From positions 473,855-535,854 of the forward strand of contig NC_134030.1 in assembly GCF_964204645.1 (NCBI RefSeq): DNA of 62,000 nucleotides, read 5' to 3'. The number at the start of each line of letters is the position of its first letter. The first letter of the stretch is position 1. The stretch comes from Tubulanus polymorphus (lineage: Eukaryota > Nemertea > Palaeonemertea > Tubulaniformes > Tubulanidae). The translations under genes were made by a program, and so were the position numbers. A model generated the notes under the pieces. That model saw only the letters and a program-made list of their open reading frames with translations. It did no database searches and had not been told where the DNA came from. Shown here one piece after another: positions 36,699-46,822 of the stretch.

Positions 36699-36815
36699 GC
36701 ACGCTGGATCTACAGTAGACCCAGCATAATGGATCTACATCGTGCTGGATCTACAGTAGACCGGGCACGCTGGATCTACAGTAGACCGAGCACGCTGGAT
36801 CTACATCACGTTGGA
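36699..36815 (+). repeat. 25-bp repeat just downstream of POFUT2
   Basis: Four to five copies of a unit with GCTGGATCTACAGTAGACC begin 10 bp after the stop codon, so they probably lie in the 3' UTR. Confidence 0.8.
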
Positions 36816-36887
36816 TGATAATTCCATAAGAGCATTTCAAGCATAATACATTATAAACATGACACCAGTCTTCCAACACTGCGTGTA

Positions 36888-37100
36888 ATAAGATAAAAAC
36901 CCACTATGTAAAAATTATAAGATTTTTAAAATCGAGAATTTATTTATTCAAAAAATCTAAAATGTAAAATACAAGACGTTTCGATCTCACACTAGAGATG
37001 ATCATACAATTCTTCTAATCTGTAGATAGCGGGTTTTTATCTAATTATCCGTTCACCGGGTTTGGGTGCACAGGTTATTGTACTACTGTGCGTGTGTGAT
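36888..37100. mobile_element. Penelope-like terminal-repeat fragment
   Basis: Shares GATAAAAACCCACTATGTA, an ATTTATTTATTCAAAAAATC stretch, ACGTTTCGATCTCACACTAG and a terminal GGTTTGGGTGCACAGGTTA with copies at 12565-12715, 13300-13500 (reverse) and 58093-58225. No coding part remains. The Penelope-like assignment rests on the CGAAACGT / GATGATC architecture and is tentative. Confidence 0.5.
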
Positions 37101-37599
37101 ACTTACATTTACTGTACTTAACAAGTTCAAACTGATAATAGACTGTTCACCTACAGCCCGGAACCTGCGTCCCTTTCTCCCCTGGGAATGGTGATCAAAT
37201 TTCTATATACGTCTTAGAAGGGCCGAGGGGTTGCAGGGTCCTAGGCTTGATGGGTTGCAGGGTGCGGATTAGAAGGTACCTGGTAATAAATATTGAAGAA
37301 GTTTAGAGTTAATTCATGACATTTCTAGGTTTAAGGGGTAATAGTTTTCTGTTGACAAATCTGTGGTAAATAATACTTAAATTTATTACTAATAATTTTC
37401 TATTTTCTGTGATGAAAACTTAGTTTTGTTTCGGACAATCTTCTTAACTTTTCTCTCAATAGCTAATCAAACAATTCCATTTATAATACAACGAACCAAT
37501 CAGAGATAGCAACGAACCAATCAGAGATAGGGTTATATCCTCAACGAACTAATCAGAGATAAGGTTACATCCTCAATAAACGGGAGACAATTACAAGAA

Positions 37600-38360
37600 A
37601 ATTTGAAACAATAAAAATCTATTTTATTTATTGATATTTAACTGAAGTTGTTTTAGTTTTCTTATTGTGGACACATTATCTCGCTTGCCAGTGCTTGTCT
37701 CGAAGCTGACTCATGGTGCTCCCTGTCGTCCAAATGAACCATCGGAAACGAAAATACGAAGGTTTTACAGTTTGACTCTATGAGGCAATTCTGAACAAAT
37801 TAATGTCACATCAAGCCATGCACGTATAAACTAGATTATACGTCCATGATCAACCCAATTCCACAAGTGTATGTGAAGGAAGAACCACAGTAGACCATAT
37901 CCAGCATAAACCCACCATCCACGACCAACCTCCGTGCGCCAATCGCTATCGTTGATGCCAGGGGCGGATCCAGGGGGATGGGTAGACAGTATTGGAAGGA
38001 AATTTAAGGGCACCTTTCTGATCTTAGGGCACACCCAGTATCCAGGTCAATGCGAGTGCCGAAGGCGCGAAGTCCTTCGAAGGGGGTATGGGGGCCCCCA
38101 GAAAATTTTGATAATATGGTACCATTTAAAGGCTTTTAGAGGGCTTCAGAGCAATTCAGAATAAACGACCCGGACACGGAATTAGCAGTTGCTGAAATAA
38201 TGCCTTTAAAAATATTGCCGGTGAAATTTCGAAGGGCGCTTAACAATGCTAGACCGTATTGGGCAATACGGCTAATACGGTCTGGATCCGCCTCTGGATG
38301 CGTGCAGTCAAACTTAAGATGCTAAGGTAAGATGGTAGTCTAGCCTCTCGGATTTGACTG
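37600..38360 (+). repeat. Dispersed repeat A, copy 1 (interrupted by an insertion)
   Basis: Matches copy 2 at 40871-41235 through ATCTCGCTTGCCAGTGCTTG, TCGAAGCTGACTC, CCAAATGAACCATCGGAA, ATGAGGCAATTC and CTCTCGGATTTGACT. Copy 1 carries an extra 338-bp insertion at 37959-38296. Class unknown; both copies run in the same orientation and flank the ADP-ribosyltransferase gene. Confidence 0.8.
37959..38296. mobile_element. MITE-like insertion inside repeat A copy 1
   Basis: Starts CAGGGGCGGATCCAG and ends CTGGATCCGCCTCTG (imperfect inverted ends). It is flanked by the 5-bp direct repeat GATGC (37954-37958 and 38297-38301), and the uninterrupted copy of the host repeat at 40871-41235 lacks it. Together these show an insertion event. 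The CAGGGGCGGATCCAG type of end is common in animal non-autonomous elements; the superfamily is not assigned. Confidence 0.8.
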
Positions 38361-38477
38361 GTATCCAGAGTACACGTTCAGGCCATCATTCGCTAAACAT
38401 CGACCAAACTTAGATGTTTTGATTCAAGCAGGTTATTGATTGGAGGTTCGTGGTTCGAGGAATTGTTCGGCGATCCT

Positions 38478-38583
38478 GAGTCCAGTTCCACAGTTGTGAG
38501 TTAAAATTTGACTCTGAGTTCACTAATTGAAAATGAACTAACTTTAACTCAGAGTTAACTCAGAACTGTGGAACCGGGTCCAG
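38478..38583. mobile_element. Short hairpin element with CCAGTTCCACAGTT ends
   Basis: Inverted ends: GAGTCCAGTTCCACAGTT on the left and AACTGTGGAACCGGGTCC on the right, around TGAACTAACTTTAACTCAGA. It is a close relative of the hairpin at 4556-4636. Confidence 0.7.
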
Positions 38584-39210
38584 ATCAAGTTTCTAGTCAA
38601 CATTTAGATCAATAAGCTCTACAGGAATTGAATAATCAATTATCACAAACAATTGTAGAGATTTCTGGTCTCGATGTTATAATTGTCGGACACTTTTGAG
38701 TTAAATCAAAGAGTGTGACAGAGTCGTGAAATCAGTAAAAAATGCCAAAACATATCAGACTTGGCACTAGTGATGTGTTCGCACACTTAAGTTTTGAACA
38801 ATGAAACCGGATCATTAGAATTAAACCTGGATTTGTAACGTGCGGTTATAAATTACGAGGAAAAGCCGGAAGTTTAAGATAAGCCAACGGTAAAACCCCG
38901 CTCTGAGAGTCAGCTGACAAACAGTTATGCACAAATGCCGCTTGTCACGTAGGCATATATACTGATAAGAGTGCAGATAACGCCATCTGCTGCCAAATAG
39001 TGTAAGTTGTTCTGATGTTCCGAGTCTGTCGTGACAGATACAGTAAGTTCACAGGAAGACAAGAGATCAACCGGAAACGAATCTAGTACTGAGTTCGGCC
39101 AGTCTCGAAAGAAAGATACGTGAGGTAGGCTTTCCTTATTTTGGATTCATGAATTGTGGCTATATTAAACATAAAGTACTGATGAGACAGCTTTCACAAC
39201 TTTCACACAA

Positions 39211-39443
39211 GTGACGAGACGAGTAGTAGTGTATAGGTTAACTATTTATTTGACGCACGAGCTTTCGCTTCTAATGAATAGAAGCTTCATCGGGTGAATG
39301 AGCGAGGGATTCATTGACCTGAATTCTCTCATTCACCTGAATTATCTCATTCACCCGATGAAGCTTCTATTCATTAGTAGCGAAAGCTCGTGCGTCAAAT
39401 AAATAGTTAGTTAACCTATATAGTACTACTCGTCTCGTTACTT
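39211..39443. repeat. Large foldback (inverted repeat) upstream of the ART gene
   Basis: Two arms of about 95 bp (39211-39308 and 39345-39443) are near-perfect reverse complements. The outer ends are GACGAGACGAGTAGTA and TACTACTCGTCTCGT; the inner parts include CGAAAGCTCGTGCGTCAAAT and CCCGATGAAGCTTCTATTC. The GATGAAGC / GCGAAAGC words resemble Penelope-like terminal repeats. It lies between a possible 5' leader exon and the coding exon of the ART gene. Confidence 0.8.
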
Positions 39444-39559
39444 ATTTTAAACCTGGTTAACACGGCTAGTCTACGAACTTTCCACACAGGCTTTTGTAAT
39501 CTATGCAACTAAGGCAACTCTAAGAAACGCGTCAAAACAAATCTTTCTGTTTCAGAGAG

Positions 39560-40249
39560 ATGAATCGCATTGATAAGAGATATATAGGTGACGCAGACGA
39601 TTACGTCGTGAATGAAACGATAAGTCTGGCTCCAAATACACTTCTGGCTAGCGGGTCTGCTGATGACCTAATAAAAGAATTCCAGAACCCCGGCTTACGC
39701 GAATTGCAGGAGGGCTGGAACGATGCATCATACGCTAACATTCCTTATCCTGATGATGGCCTCACCGAAGACGAACGCTTGGCTATCACGACATACACTG
39801 GCGAGTATAGCTATTATAGATTCAATACTGAAACTAAAGTTCTCTACTCTCAAGTAGCCAGTGGAATGCCGTGTGATTTTCCAATTCCTTATCACTGGAA
39901 AGGCATGTATCACTTGCTTACGTCTGGGATTAGGAAACTTCGTCAACACTCTGGGCCCCTAACAGTTTATCGAGGACAGAGATCGCAACCAATTGTGGAC
40001 ACCAGCGATGCTATCAAGTTCAGGTGCTTCACTTCAACTAGTGTTGATGAAGAGGTAGCCAAAGAATTCGGTCGTTTCAACGTGATGTTCAAAATACAGA
40101 CAAATCAAGGGGCTGAGATAACCAATTATTCGATATTCAAGAATGAAAACGAGGTGCTCATTCCGCCCACAGAGACGTTTATAGTGAAAAGGAAGGAACA
40201 AATAGATGGCACACTTTGGTACGATTTGAGATCAGTCGAATGCCGATAA
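39560..40249 (+). CDS. R-S-E class ADP-ribosyltransferase (ART family)
   Basis: 229 aa in one coding exon. A TTTCAG acceptor sits five bases before the ATG, so the gene probably has a spliced 5' leader; a possible donor is GAG|GTAGGC near 39124. All three NAD-binding and catalytic marks of arginine-type mono-ADP-ribosyltransferases are present: Arg138 in TVYRGQ, the STS at 159-161 in RCFTSTS, and E196-x-E198 in NENEVLIPPTETF. The family transfers ADP-ribose from NAD+ to protein side chains. I see no signal peptide, GPI signal or extra domain, so it is probably cytosolic, unlike the vertebrate ectoenzymes. Related domains occur in many invertebrates and also in bacteria; the origin here is open. 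It is flanked by direct copies of repeat A. Confidence 0.85.
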   Translation: MNRIDKRYIGDADDYVVNETISLAPNTLLASGSADDLIKEFQNPGLRELQEGWNDASYANIPYPDDGLTEDERLAITTYTGEYSYYRFNTETKVLYSQVASGMPCDFPIPYHWKGMYHLLTSGIRKLRQHSGPLTVYRGQRSQPIVDTSDAIKFRCFTSTSVDEEVAKEFGRFNVMFKIQTNQGAEITNYSIFKNENEVLIPPTETFIVKRKEQIDGTLWYDLRSVECR

Positions 40250-40479
40250 GGACACAATATGTACTTTAATGAGTTATAACTGCTTACTCTTACATTATCT
40301 ATGATCAGTAAACGAGAATCCAAATCTATTATATATTGACTGTGCTTTTTAAGTTTAAACCATTATTAACGAAATGTCAAAAGTCAATAGGGGCAGCTGA
40401 CGTAACAGTGTTACGAAATTGTATGTATATGTACTTGTAGTAATCGAAGAAGAGTCTCACAATTCGAATTTTGTATGCT

Positions 40480-40560
40480 TAAAATGATTTATTAAAACGA
40501 AACCACAACATTTCAGCTGTTGACTAACAACCATCATCAGGTGGAATGTAGCAAAGCATG
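40480..40560 (-). mobile_element. Penelope-like tail fragment
   Basis: On the minus strand it reads CACCTGATGATGGTTG, then CAACAGCTGAAATGTTG and TGGTTTCG, the CTGATGA ... GAAA layout seen in Penelope-like terminal repeats. The core is imperfect, so no ribozyme is claimed. Confidence 0.35.
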
Positions 40561-40870
40561 TTACAAGCACTTTGTTTATTTTGTTTCTGCTCATTGCACC
40601 TGATGATGATATACTTAAGTATGATTAAGCAATTAATGAATTAAGCAATATGTAGAAAAATATTGAAAAGTTTAAAGAACTCGAAGAAATGAAATACAAA
40701 TAAATTATAAAATAAATAATGATTAAGTTATAAACCAAATAAGGTGAAACCGGACATAAAACCAAATAACATCAAAGCAAATTTCACCCATAAAGTTTGT
40801 TCTCATAGACTCAGATATATCATCAATGTAACTGTTGTTCCTTCGTGGTAATGCAACATTTATAACGAGT

Positions 40871-41235
40871 AAATTTGAAACAATAAAAATATATTTTATT
40901 CATTGATTATCAACTGACGTTTTTTATTGGACGTACAATTTATCTCGCTTGCCAGTGCTTGTCTCGAAGCTGACTCGTGGTGCCCCTGTCATCCAAATGA
41001 ACCATCGGAATCGAATATACAAAGGTTTCGCAGTTTATCACTTTATGAGGCAATTCCGAACAACATCACAACCCAATTCCACGGTTCTATGGAACCACAA
41101 TAGACCAAATCCGTTACAGCGAAAACCAGCAGAGCATCGATTAACCAATAAGGCACATCTCATCGGCCACGCAGACGGTGCAGTACCAACTTAAGATGAT
41201 AAGATAAGATAAAAACCTAGCTTCTCGGATTTGAC
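40871..41235 (+). repeat. Dispersed repeat A, copy 2
   Basis: Uninterrupted copy of the repeat at 37600-38360, same orientation, roughly 85 percent alike by eye over the first 200 bp. It ends in AGCTTCTCGGATTTGACT. It covers the region just 3' of the MRH-protein gene, whose stop codon is at 41325. Confidence 0.75.
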
Positions 41236-41324
41236 TCCGAAGATGCAAGATGTTGGAACTACAATGTAACTTGTTGAGATCGTAGAGTGGGAGTCGGCCC
41301 GATTGAATACGTCCATACGTGGTT

Positions 41325-44300
41325 TTATTTCTGTGAATATTGACCTCGCTTGAAAAATCTCCCGAATACAAATATATTCCCTTCCTAGAAAACAGAAATA
41401 TAGAAACAACATCATAAACAGAACCCAGTTCCACCAGTTTGATTTGACTCTGAAAACCCCGTTCCACAGTTGTGTGGGTTTCATTTGACTCTGAACCCCG
41501 TTCCACAGTTGTGTGGGTTTCATTTGACTCTGAACCCAGTTCCACAGTTGTGTGGGTTTCATTTGGTTCTGGGCCCAGTTTCACAAAAAAAGGGTTTAAC
41601 TCAAACTTTTGGTACTTTTTTGTGAAACTGGGCCCAGAACCAAATGAAACCCGCACAACCAATAGCGATTACACCAAAAACTTGAGTTTAACTTTTTTTT
41701 GTGAAACTGATCCAGGACCCATTTCGACAGGGGTTTAATTTGACTGTGGGTTTAACGGATCTACTCACATATATAAGCCGTGTTAATTCCCCCCACATAG
41801 ATTTATTAGGTATTTTTTCCGTTCCTTCCGCTCTCTTCACGAAATGCATAAATAAAACTCCAGCCACTAAATACACACAAACTAGCACGAAAAATCTAGA
41901 AATATACAGAAACAGTTTATAGGCATACAAAAAGAATTCCGTATTTTGAAATTCCCCCCGCAACCACGAGCGGGATTAAAACTCACGTGATACAGAGTAT
42001 CGAACCGACAGTGAGGCTGTCCGAGCTGCCAGATCCGGCACACACTCGACTTCCCGATAATTCTAATTTCTGCAACGCAACGAGAAAAAAAGAATTCAAA
42101 TTCTAAATCGACCAAGTTTAAAGTCAATTTTATTGGAAATTCCGAACACACATTAATGGTACATGCTGTGATGCAGGGTACAGGCTGGGGAGTGGGTACC
42201 GGGTACAGGCTGGGGAGTGGATACCGGGTACTGGCTGGGGAGTGGATACCGGGTACAGGCTGGGGAGTGGATACCGGGTACTGGCTGGGGAGTGGATACC
42301 GGGTACAGGCTGGGGAGTGGATACCGGGTACTGGCTGGGGAGTGGATACCGGGTACTGGCTGGGGAGTGGGTACTGGGTACAGGCCTGAGGAGTGGGTAC
42401 CGGGTACAGGCCTGAGGAGTGGGTACCGGGCACAGGCTGAGGAGTGGGTATTGGGTACAGGCTGGGGAGTGGGTACCGGGCACAGGCTGGGGAGTGGGTA
42501 CCAGGTACAGGCTGGGGAGTGGGTACCAGGTACAGGCTGGGGAGCGGGTACCAGGTACTGGCTGGGGAGTGGGTACCAGGTACAGGCTGGGGAGTGGGTA
42601 CCAGGTACTGGCTGGGGAGTGGGTACCAGGTACTGGCTGGGGAGTGGGTACCAGGTACAGGCTGGGGAGTGGGTACAGGGTACAGGCTGGGGAGTGGGTA
42701 CTGGGTACAGGCCTGAGGAGTGGGTACCGGGTACAGGCCTGAGGAGTGGGTATTGGGTACAGGCTGGGGAGTGGGTATTGGGTACAGGCTGGGGAGTGGG
42801 TACCGGGCACAGGCCTGAGGAGTGGGTACTGGGCACAGGCTGGGCGGTGGGAACTGGGTACAGGCTGAGGAGTGGGTATTGGGTACAGGCTGGGGAGTGG
42901 GTACTGGGCACAGGCTGAGGAGTGGATACCGGGCACAGGCTGGGGAGTGGGTACTGGGCACAGGCTGGGCATTGGGAACTGGGTACAGGCTGAGGAGTGG
43001 GTATTGGGTACAGGCTGGGGAGTGGGTACCGGGTACTGGCTGGGGAGTGGGTACCGGGTACAGGCCTGGAGAGTGGGTATCGGGCACAGGCTGAGGAGTG
43101 GGTACTGGGTACAGGCTGGGGAGTGGGTACCGGGCACAGGCTGGGGAGTGGGTACCGGGTACAGGCCTGGAGAGTTGGTACCGGGCACAGGCTGGGGAGT
43201 GGGTACCGGGTACAGGCTGGGGAGTGGGTACCAGGTACAGGCTGGGGAGTGGGTACAGGGTACAGGCTGGGGAGTGGGTACCGGGCACAGGCTGGGGAGT
43301 GGGTACTGGGTACAGGCTGGGGAGTGGGTACTGGGCACAGGCTGGGGAGTGGGTACTGGGCACAGGCTGGGGAGTGGGTATTGGGTACAGGCTGGGGAGT
43401 GGGTACCGGGCACAGGCTGGGGAGTGGGTACTGGGTACAGGCTGGGGAGTGGGTACCGGGCACAGACTGGGGAGTGGGTACCGGGCACAGGCTGGGGAGT
43501 GGGTATTGGGTACAGGCTGGGGAGTGGGTACTGGGCACAGGCTGGGGAGTGGGTACTGGGTACAGGCTGGGGAGTGGGTACCGGGCACAGGCTGGGGAGT
43601 GGGTACTGGGTACGGGCTGGGGAGTGGGTACCGGGCACAGGCTGAGGAGTGGGTACTGGGTACAGGGTACTGGGTATAGGAATGGACTTCCGATATTGAC
43701 ATGCTTACGACAGGGACACCGGCACTTGTTACTTTCAGTTGTACTGATTGGCTATCTGTACAAATTAGTGTTACTTCAGTATTACTGTAAAACAGAACAT
43801 AAATGAACTCTCTGCTGCCCCCTGGTGGCCAACCGGAATTAACGATTTTATACTCACCCGGTGCCAACATACGTAGCGATAACTCTGTTAATTGAAGAAT
43901 CATAAGTCCAACTGGGTGGAGGATTCCCCACGCCAATCATATAATCTCTGTTCAGACTTTGACAAACCTTAAAATAACAATATCCCGGGAACAATATTTA
44001 TCCGTTTTGATATATCATGTTTGTTTGGTGGGAGGTGGATGGAAGGGAGGGAGGGAGGGAGAGAGAGAGAGGGGGAGGGAGACCTACCGCCACATTTGCA
44101 CAAGTTTTGTTTGTAAAAGCGGTACAAGGGTTGTACCAAAACCAGTTGCCAGACCCATCTTTGTTAGCAAATCTGTAACAATAAACAAGCGGATTTCATA
44201 TCGAAAATTAATCGTTGCTCCGCCCGTTCCAAATGTGAGATTTTGGACCCTTCCCACATAGATTGCGATTTAAGAATCTAATCTCGTGGTCATATGCGAT

Positions 44301-45069
44301 CACTTTTGGTCCAACTTTCATTGCGACCTTGAATACGTACCGGCCTTCATTTTGAACACATAGAATACATTAGTTAAAGGTTTTAGGTTTAACGTGTGTT
44401 TGATTTGGTTTGTTTCAATTGGTCACGCGACCAATTCATGATTCAAACCCATGCTGGTAAATAATGATCAATTTGTCACGTGTTGGACGACTGGTCCTGT
44501 GGTCTTAATGCATCAGTGATTTTCCGCAAAACTTTAATAGTATGAGTTTAACATTAATTGGCTTCATTTTAGACCGATTTATTAAGGTAGATAATCTCCG
44601 TGTATTGATTAGAACTAATTAAATGTGAGTGCTATTTTTACTTTAATTGAAACTCAGAGTTAACTCTAACTCACAACTGTGGAACTGGAACCTGAGTTCA
44701 GAGATAACTCTAACTCACAACTGTGGAACTGGATCCTGAGTTCAGAGTTAACTCTAACTCACAACTGTGGAACTGATTATTTTCATTTCGGGATGTTTTG
44801 TAAAATTTGGGGTCTCAAGGGTATTCTTGATATTTAACTCCCCCTGGTAGAGCATCAAAGAACTAATAAATAACTTACGCGGGTTTATTGGGATCATTAC
44901 TGTTAATTGGTGACAGATCGATAACACCGCTCCCATCGTCCATTCTACAGCTACATTCACTTTCCTTTATACACGATGTAGACGAGCATATTTGTAGATG
45001 ATAAACCAGGATTAAACAAGCCGTTATTAACAATCCACGCGCCCACTGAATCGATAATATCTCAACCAT
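41325..45069 (-). CDS. MRH-domain type I membrane protein (mannose-6-phosphate-receptor/Atg27-like)
   Basis: Seven exons on the minus strand: 44879-45069, 44088-44172, 43858-43967, 43709-43784, 41987-42069, 41769-41895 and 41325-41384. All phases agree, giving 243 aa. A signal peptide lies at about 10-30. The luminal domain has CSCRMDDGSGVIDLSP, WYNPCTAF and a VCQ motif at 93-95 with paired cysteines up to TLICTD, the pattern of mannose-6-phosphate receptor homology (MRH) domains. A GSGSSDSLTVGSILCI linker leads into one membrane span (about 175-199), then a short cytosolic tail ending YSQK. Family members sort cargo through Golgi, endosomes and autophagosomal membranes. Sugar binding cannot be judged; only the Gln of the VCQ motif is evident among the usual ligand residues. 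The stop codon overlaps an AATAAA. Intron 4 contains a 1.5-kb satellite. Confidence 0.82.
41440..41560 (-). repeat. CCCAGTTCCACAGTTGTGTG tandem units in the last intron of the MRH gene
   Basis: Three to four units of about 48 bp containing CCGTTCCACAGTTGTGTGGG and TTTCATTTGACTCTGAAC. This is the AACTGTGGAACTGG family in reverse orientation. Confidence 0.8.
41571..41635. mobile_element. Hairpin element with GGGCCCAGTTTCACAAAA ends
   Basis: Near-perfect inverted ends GGGCCCAGTTTCACAAAAAA and TTTTTTGTGAAACTGGGCCC, with inner AGTTTAA words. A half copy (TTTTTTTTGTGAAACTGATCC) follows at 41693. It resembles the element at 12381-12488. Confidence 0.8.
42170..43685 (+). repeat. 25-bp satellite in intron 4 of the MRH-protein gene
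   Basis: About 60 copies of a 25-bp unit containing GGGGAGTGGGTACCGGGTAC. Variants are mostly transitions at TACCGGG (TACTGGG, TACCAGG) plus GGTACAGG/GGCACAGG. Long Pro/Thr/Tyr-rich and Gly-rich frames on both strands are artefacts of the array. Confidence 0.95.
43813..43831 (-). promoter_or_regulatory. CTCF-like motif in intron 3 of the MRH gene
   Basis: The minus strand reads TGGCCACCAGGGGGCAGCA, an excellent match to the extended animal CTCF consensus. It is a single site, not part of a visible repeat. Function is inferred. Confidence 0.5.
44650..44775 (+). repeat. 43-bp AACTGTGGAACTGGATCCTG units in intron 1 of the MRH gene
   Basis: Three copies with GAGTTAACTCTAACTCACAA followed by AACTGTGGAACTGGA, the same unit as the array at 10318-10950. 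Confidence 0.85.
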
Positions 45070-45449
45070 CGCGATCGATTCCGGTGCCTTCTATACCGAC
45101 AAATACACAAAATCCTCTTCGAGAATTATCTGTATCACAAGACAAAGTGAAGATATTTATCGTGACCTATAATAAAAACTCACACCCACGTGATTTAAAC
45201 TTATCTCGCGGTATCGCGGTACACGTGACCTGTATTGTATTTATTCTAGGAGTGATTGATTAAAGTCATGTGACATTAAGAAGGTGTATGTGCTGCCCTG
45301 ACGATCATGTGACTGATCTCATGGTCGTCCCCGATCTCCTACATTTCACTTTAGACTGGCAGCAATGATTCTGTGTCGTTGAAGTATTTTTTAAAAATTA
45401 TTCTTGAAATTATTAGTGTCTGTGGACCGACGGCGCCGCGAGGTTCAGT
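45070..45449. other. Upstream region of the MRH-protein gene
   Basis: No ORF. Contains two CACGTGA-type E-box words (45189 and 45222) and CATGTGAC words at 45269 and 45306. Promoter use is inference. Confidence 0.4.
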
Positions 45450-46822
45450 GGTTGTATACCTCCGGAACCGCGAGGTCGTATACCTCCGGAACCGCGAGGT
45501 CGTATACCTCCGGAACCGCGAGGTCGTATACCTCCGGAACCGCGAGGTCGTATACCTCCGGAACCGCGAGGTCGTATACCTCCGGAACCGCGAGGTTGTA
45601 TACCTCCGGAACCGCGAGGTTGTATACCTCCGGAACCGCGAGGTCGTATACCTCCGGAACCGCGAGGTCGTATACCTCCGGAACCGTGAGGTTGTATACC
45701 TCCGGAACCGCGAGGTCGTATACCTCCGGAACCGCGAGGTTGTATACCTCCGGAACCGCGAGGTTGTATACCTCCGGAACCGCGAGGTTGTATACCTCCA
45801 GAACCGCGAGGTCGTATACCTCCAGAACCGCGAGGTTGTATACCTCCGGAACCGCGAGGCTGTATACCTCCGGAACCGCGAGGTTGTATACCTCCGGAAC
45901 CGCGAGGTCGTATACCTCCGGAACCGCGAGGTTGTATACCTCCGGAACCGCGAGGTCGTATACCTCCAGAACCGCGAGGTTGTATACCTCCAGAACCGCG
46001 AGGTTGTATACCTCCAGAACCGCGAGGCCGTATACCTCCAGAACCGCGAGGTTGTATACCTCCGGAACCGCGAGGTTGTATACCTCCGGAACCGCGAGGT
46101 TGTATACCTCCAGAACCGCGAGGTCGTATACCTCCAGAACCGCGAGGTTGTATACCTCCGGAACCGCGAGGCTGTATACCTCCGGAACCGCGAGGTTGTA
46201 TACCTCCGGAACCGCGAGGTCGTATACCTCCGGAACCGTGAGGTTGTATACCTCCGGAACCGCGAGGTCGTATACCTCCGGAACCGCGAGGTTGTATACC
46301 TCCGGAACCGCGAGGCTGTATACCTCCGGAACCGCGAGGTTGTATACCTCCGGAACCGCGAGGTTGTATACCTCCGGAACCGCGAGGTCGTATACCTCCG
46401 GAACCGCGAGGTTGTATACCTCCGGAACCGCGAGGTCGTATACCTCCGGAACCGCGAGGTCGTATACCTCCAGAACCGCGAGGTCGTATACCTCCGGAAC
46501 CGCGAGGTCGTATACCTCCGGAACCGCGAGGTCGTATACCTCCGGAACCGCGAGGCTGTATACCTCCGGAACCGCGAGGTCGTATACCTCCGGAACCGCG
46601 AGGTCGTATACCTCCGGAACCGCGAGGTCGTATACCTCCGGAACCGCGAGGTCGTATACCTCCGGAACCGCGAGGTCGTATACCTCCGGAACCGCGAGGT
46701 TGTATACCTCCGGAACCGCGAGGTCGTATACCTCCGGAACCGCGAGGTCGTATACCTCCGGAACCGCGAGGTCGTATACCTCCGGAACCGCGAGGTCGTA
46801 TACCTCCGGAACCGCGAGGTTT
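45450..46822 (+). repeat. 24-bp CpG-rich satellite
   Basis: About 57 head-to-tail copies of a 24-bp unit containing TATACCTCCGGAACCGCGAG. The unit holds up to four CpGs. Most variants are C-to-T or G-to-A at those CpGs (GTCGTA to GTTGTA, TCCGGAA to TCCAGAA, CCGCGAGG to CCGTGAGG). Since 24 is a multiple of three, several frames on both strands stay open for about 500 codons without coding meaning. Confidence 0.95.

Noticed and set aside
37934-38164. 76-residue ORF
   Set aside because: Lies inside the 338-bp MITE-like insertion.
41882-43936. 684-residue Pro/Thr/Tyr-rich minus-strand ORF
   Set aside because: It fuses two real MRH-gene exons with the 25-bp satellite. A GTAAGC donor at 43708 and an acceptor at 42070 remove the array in the mRNA, and the joined product fits the family.
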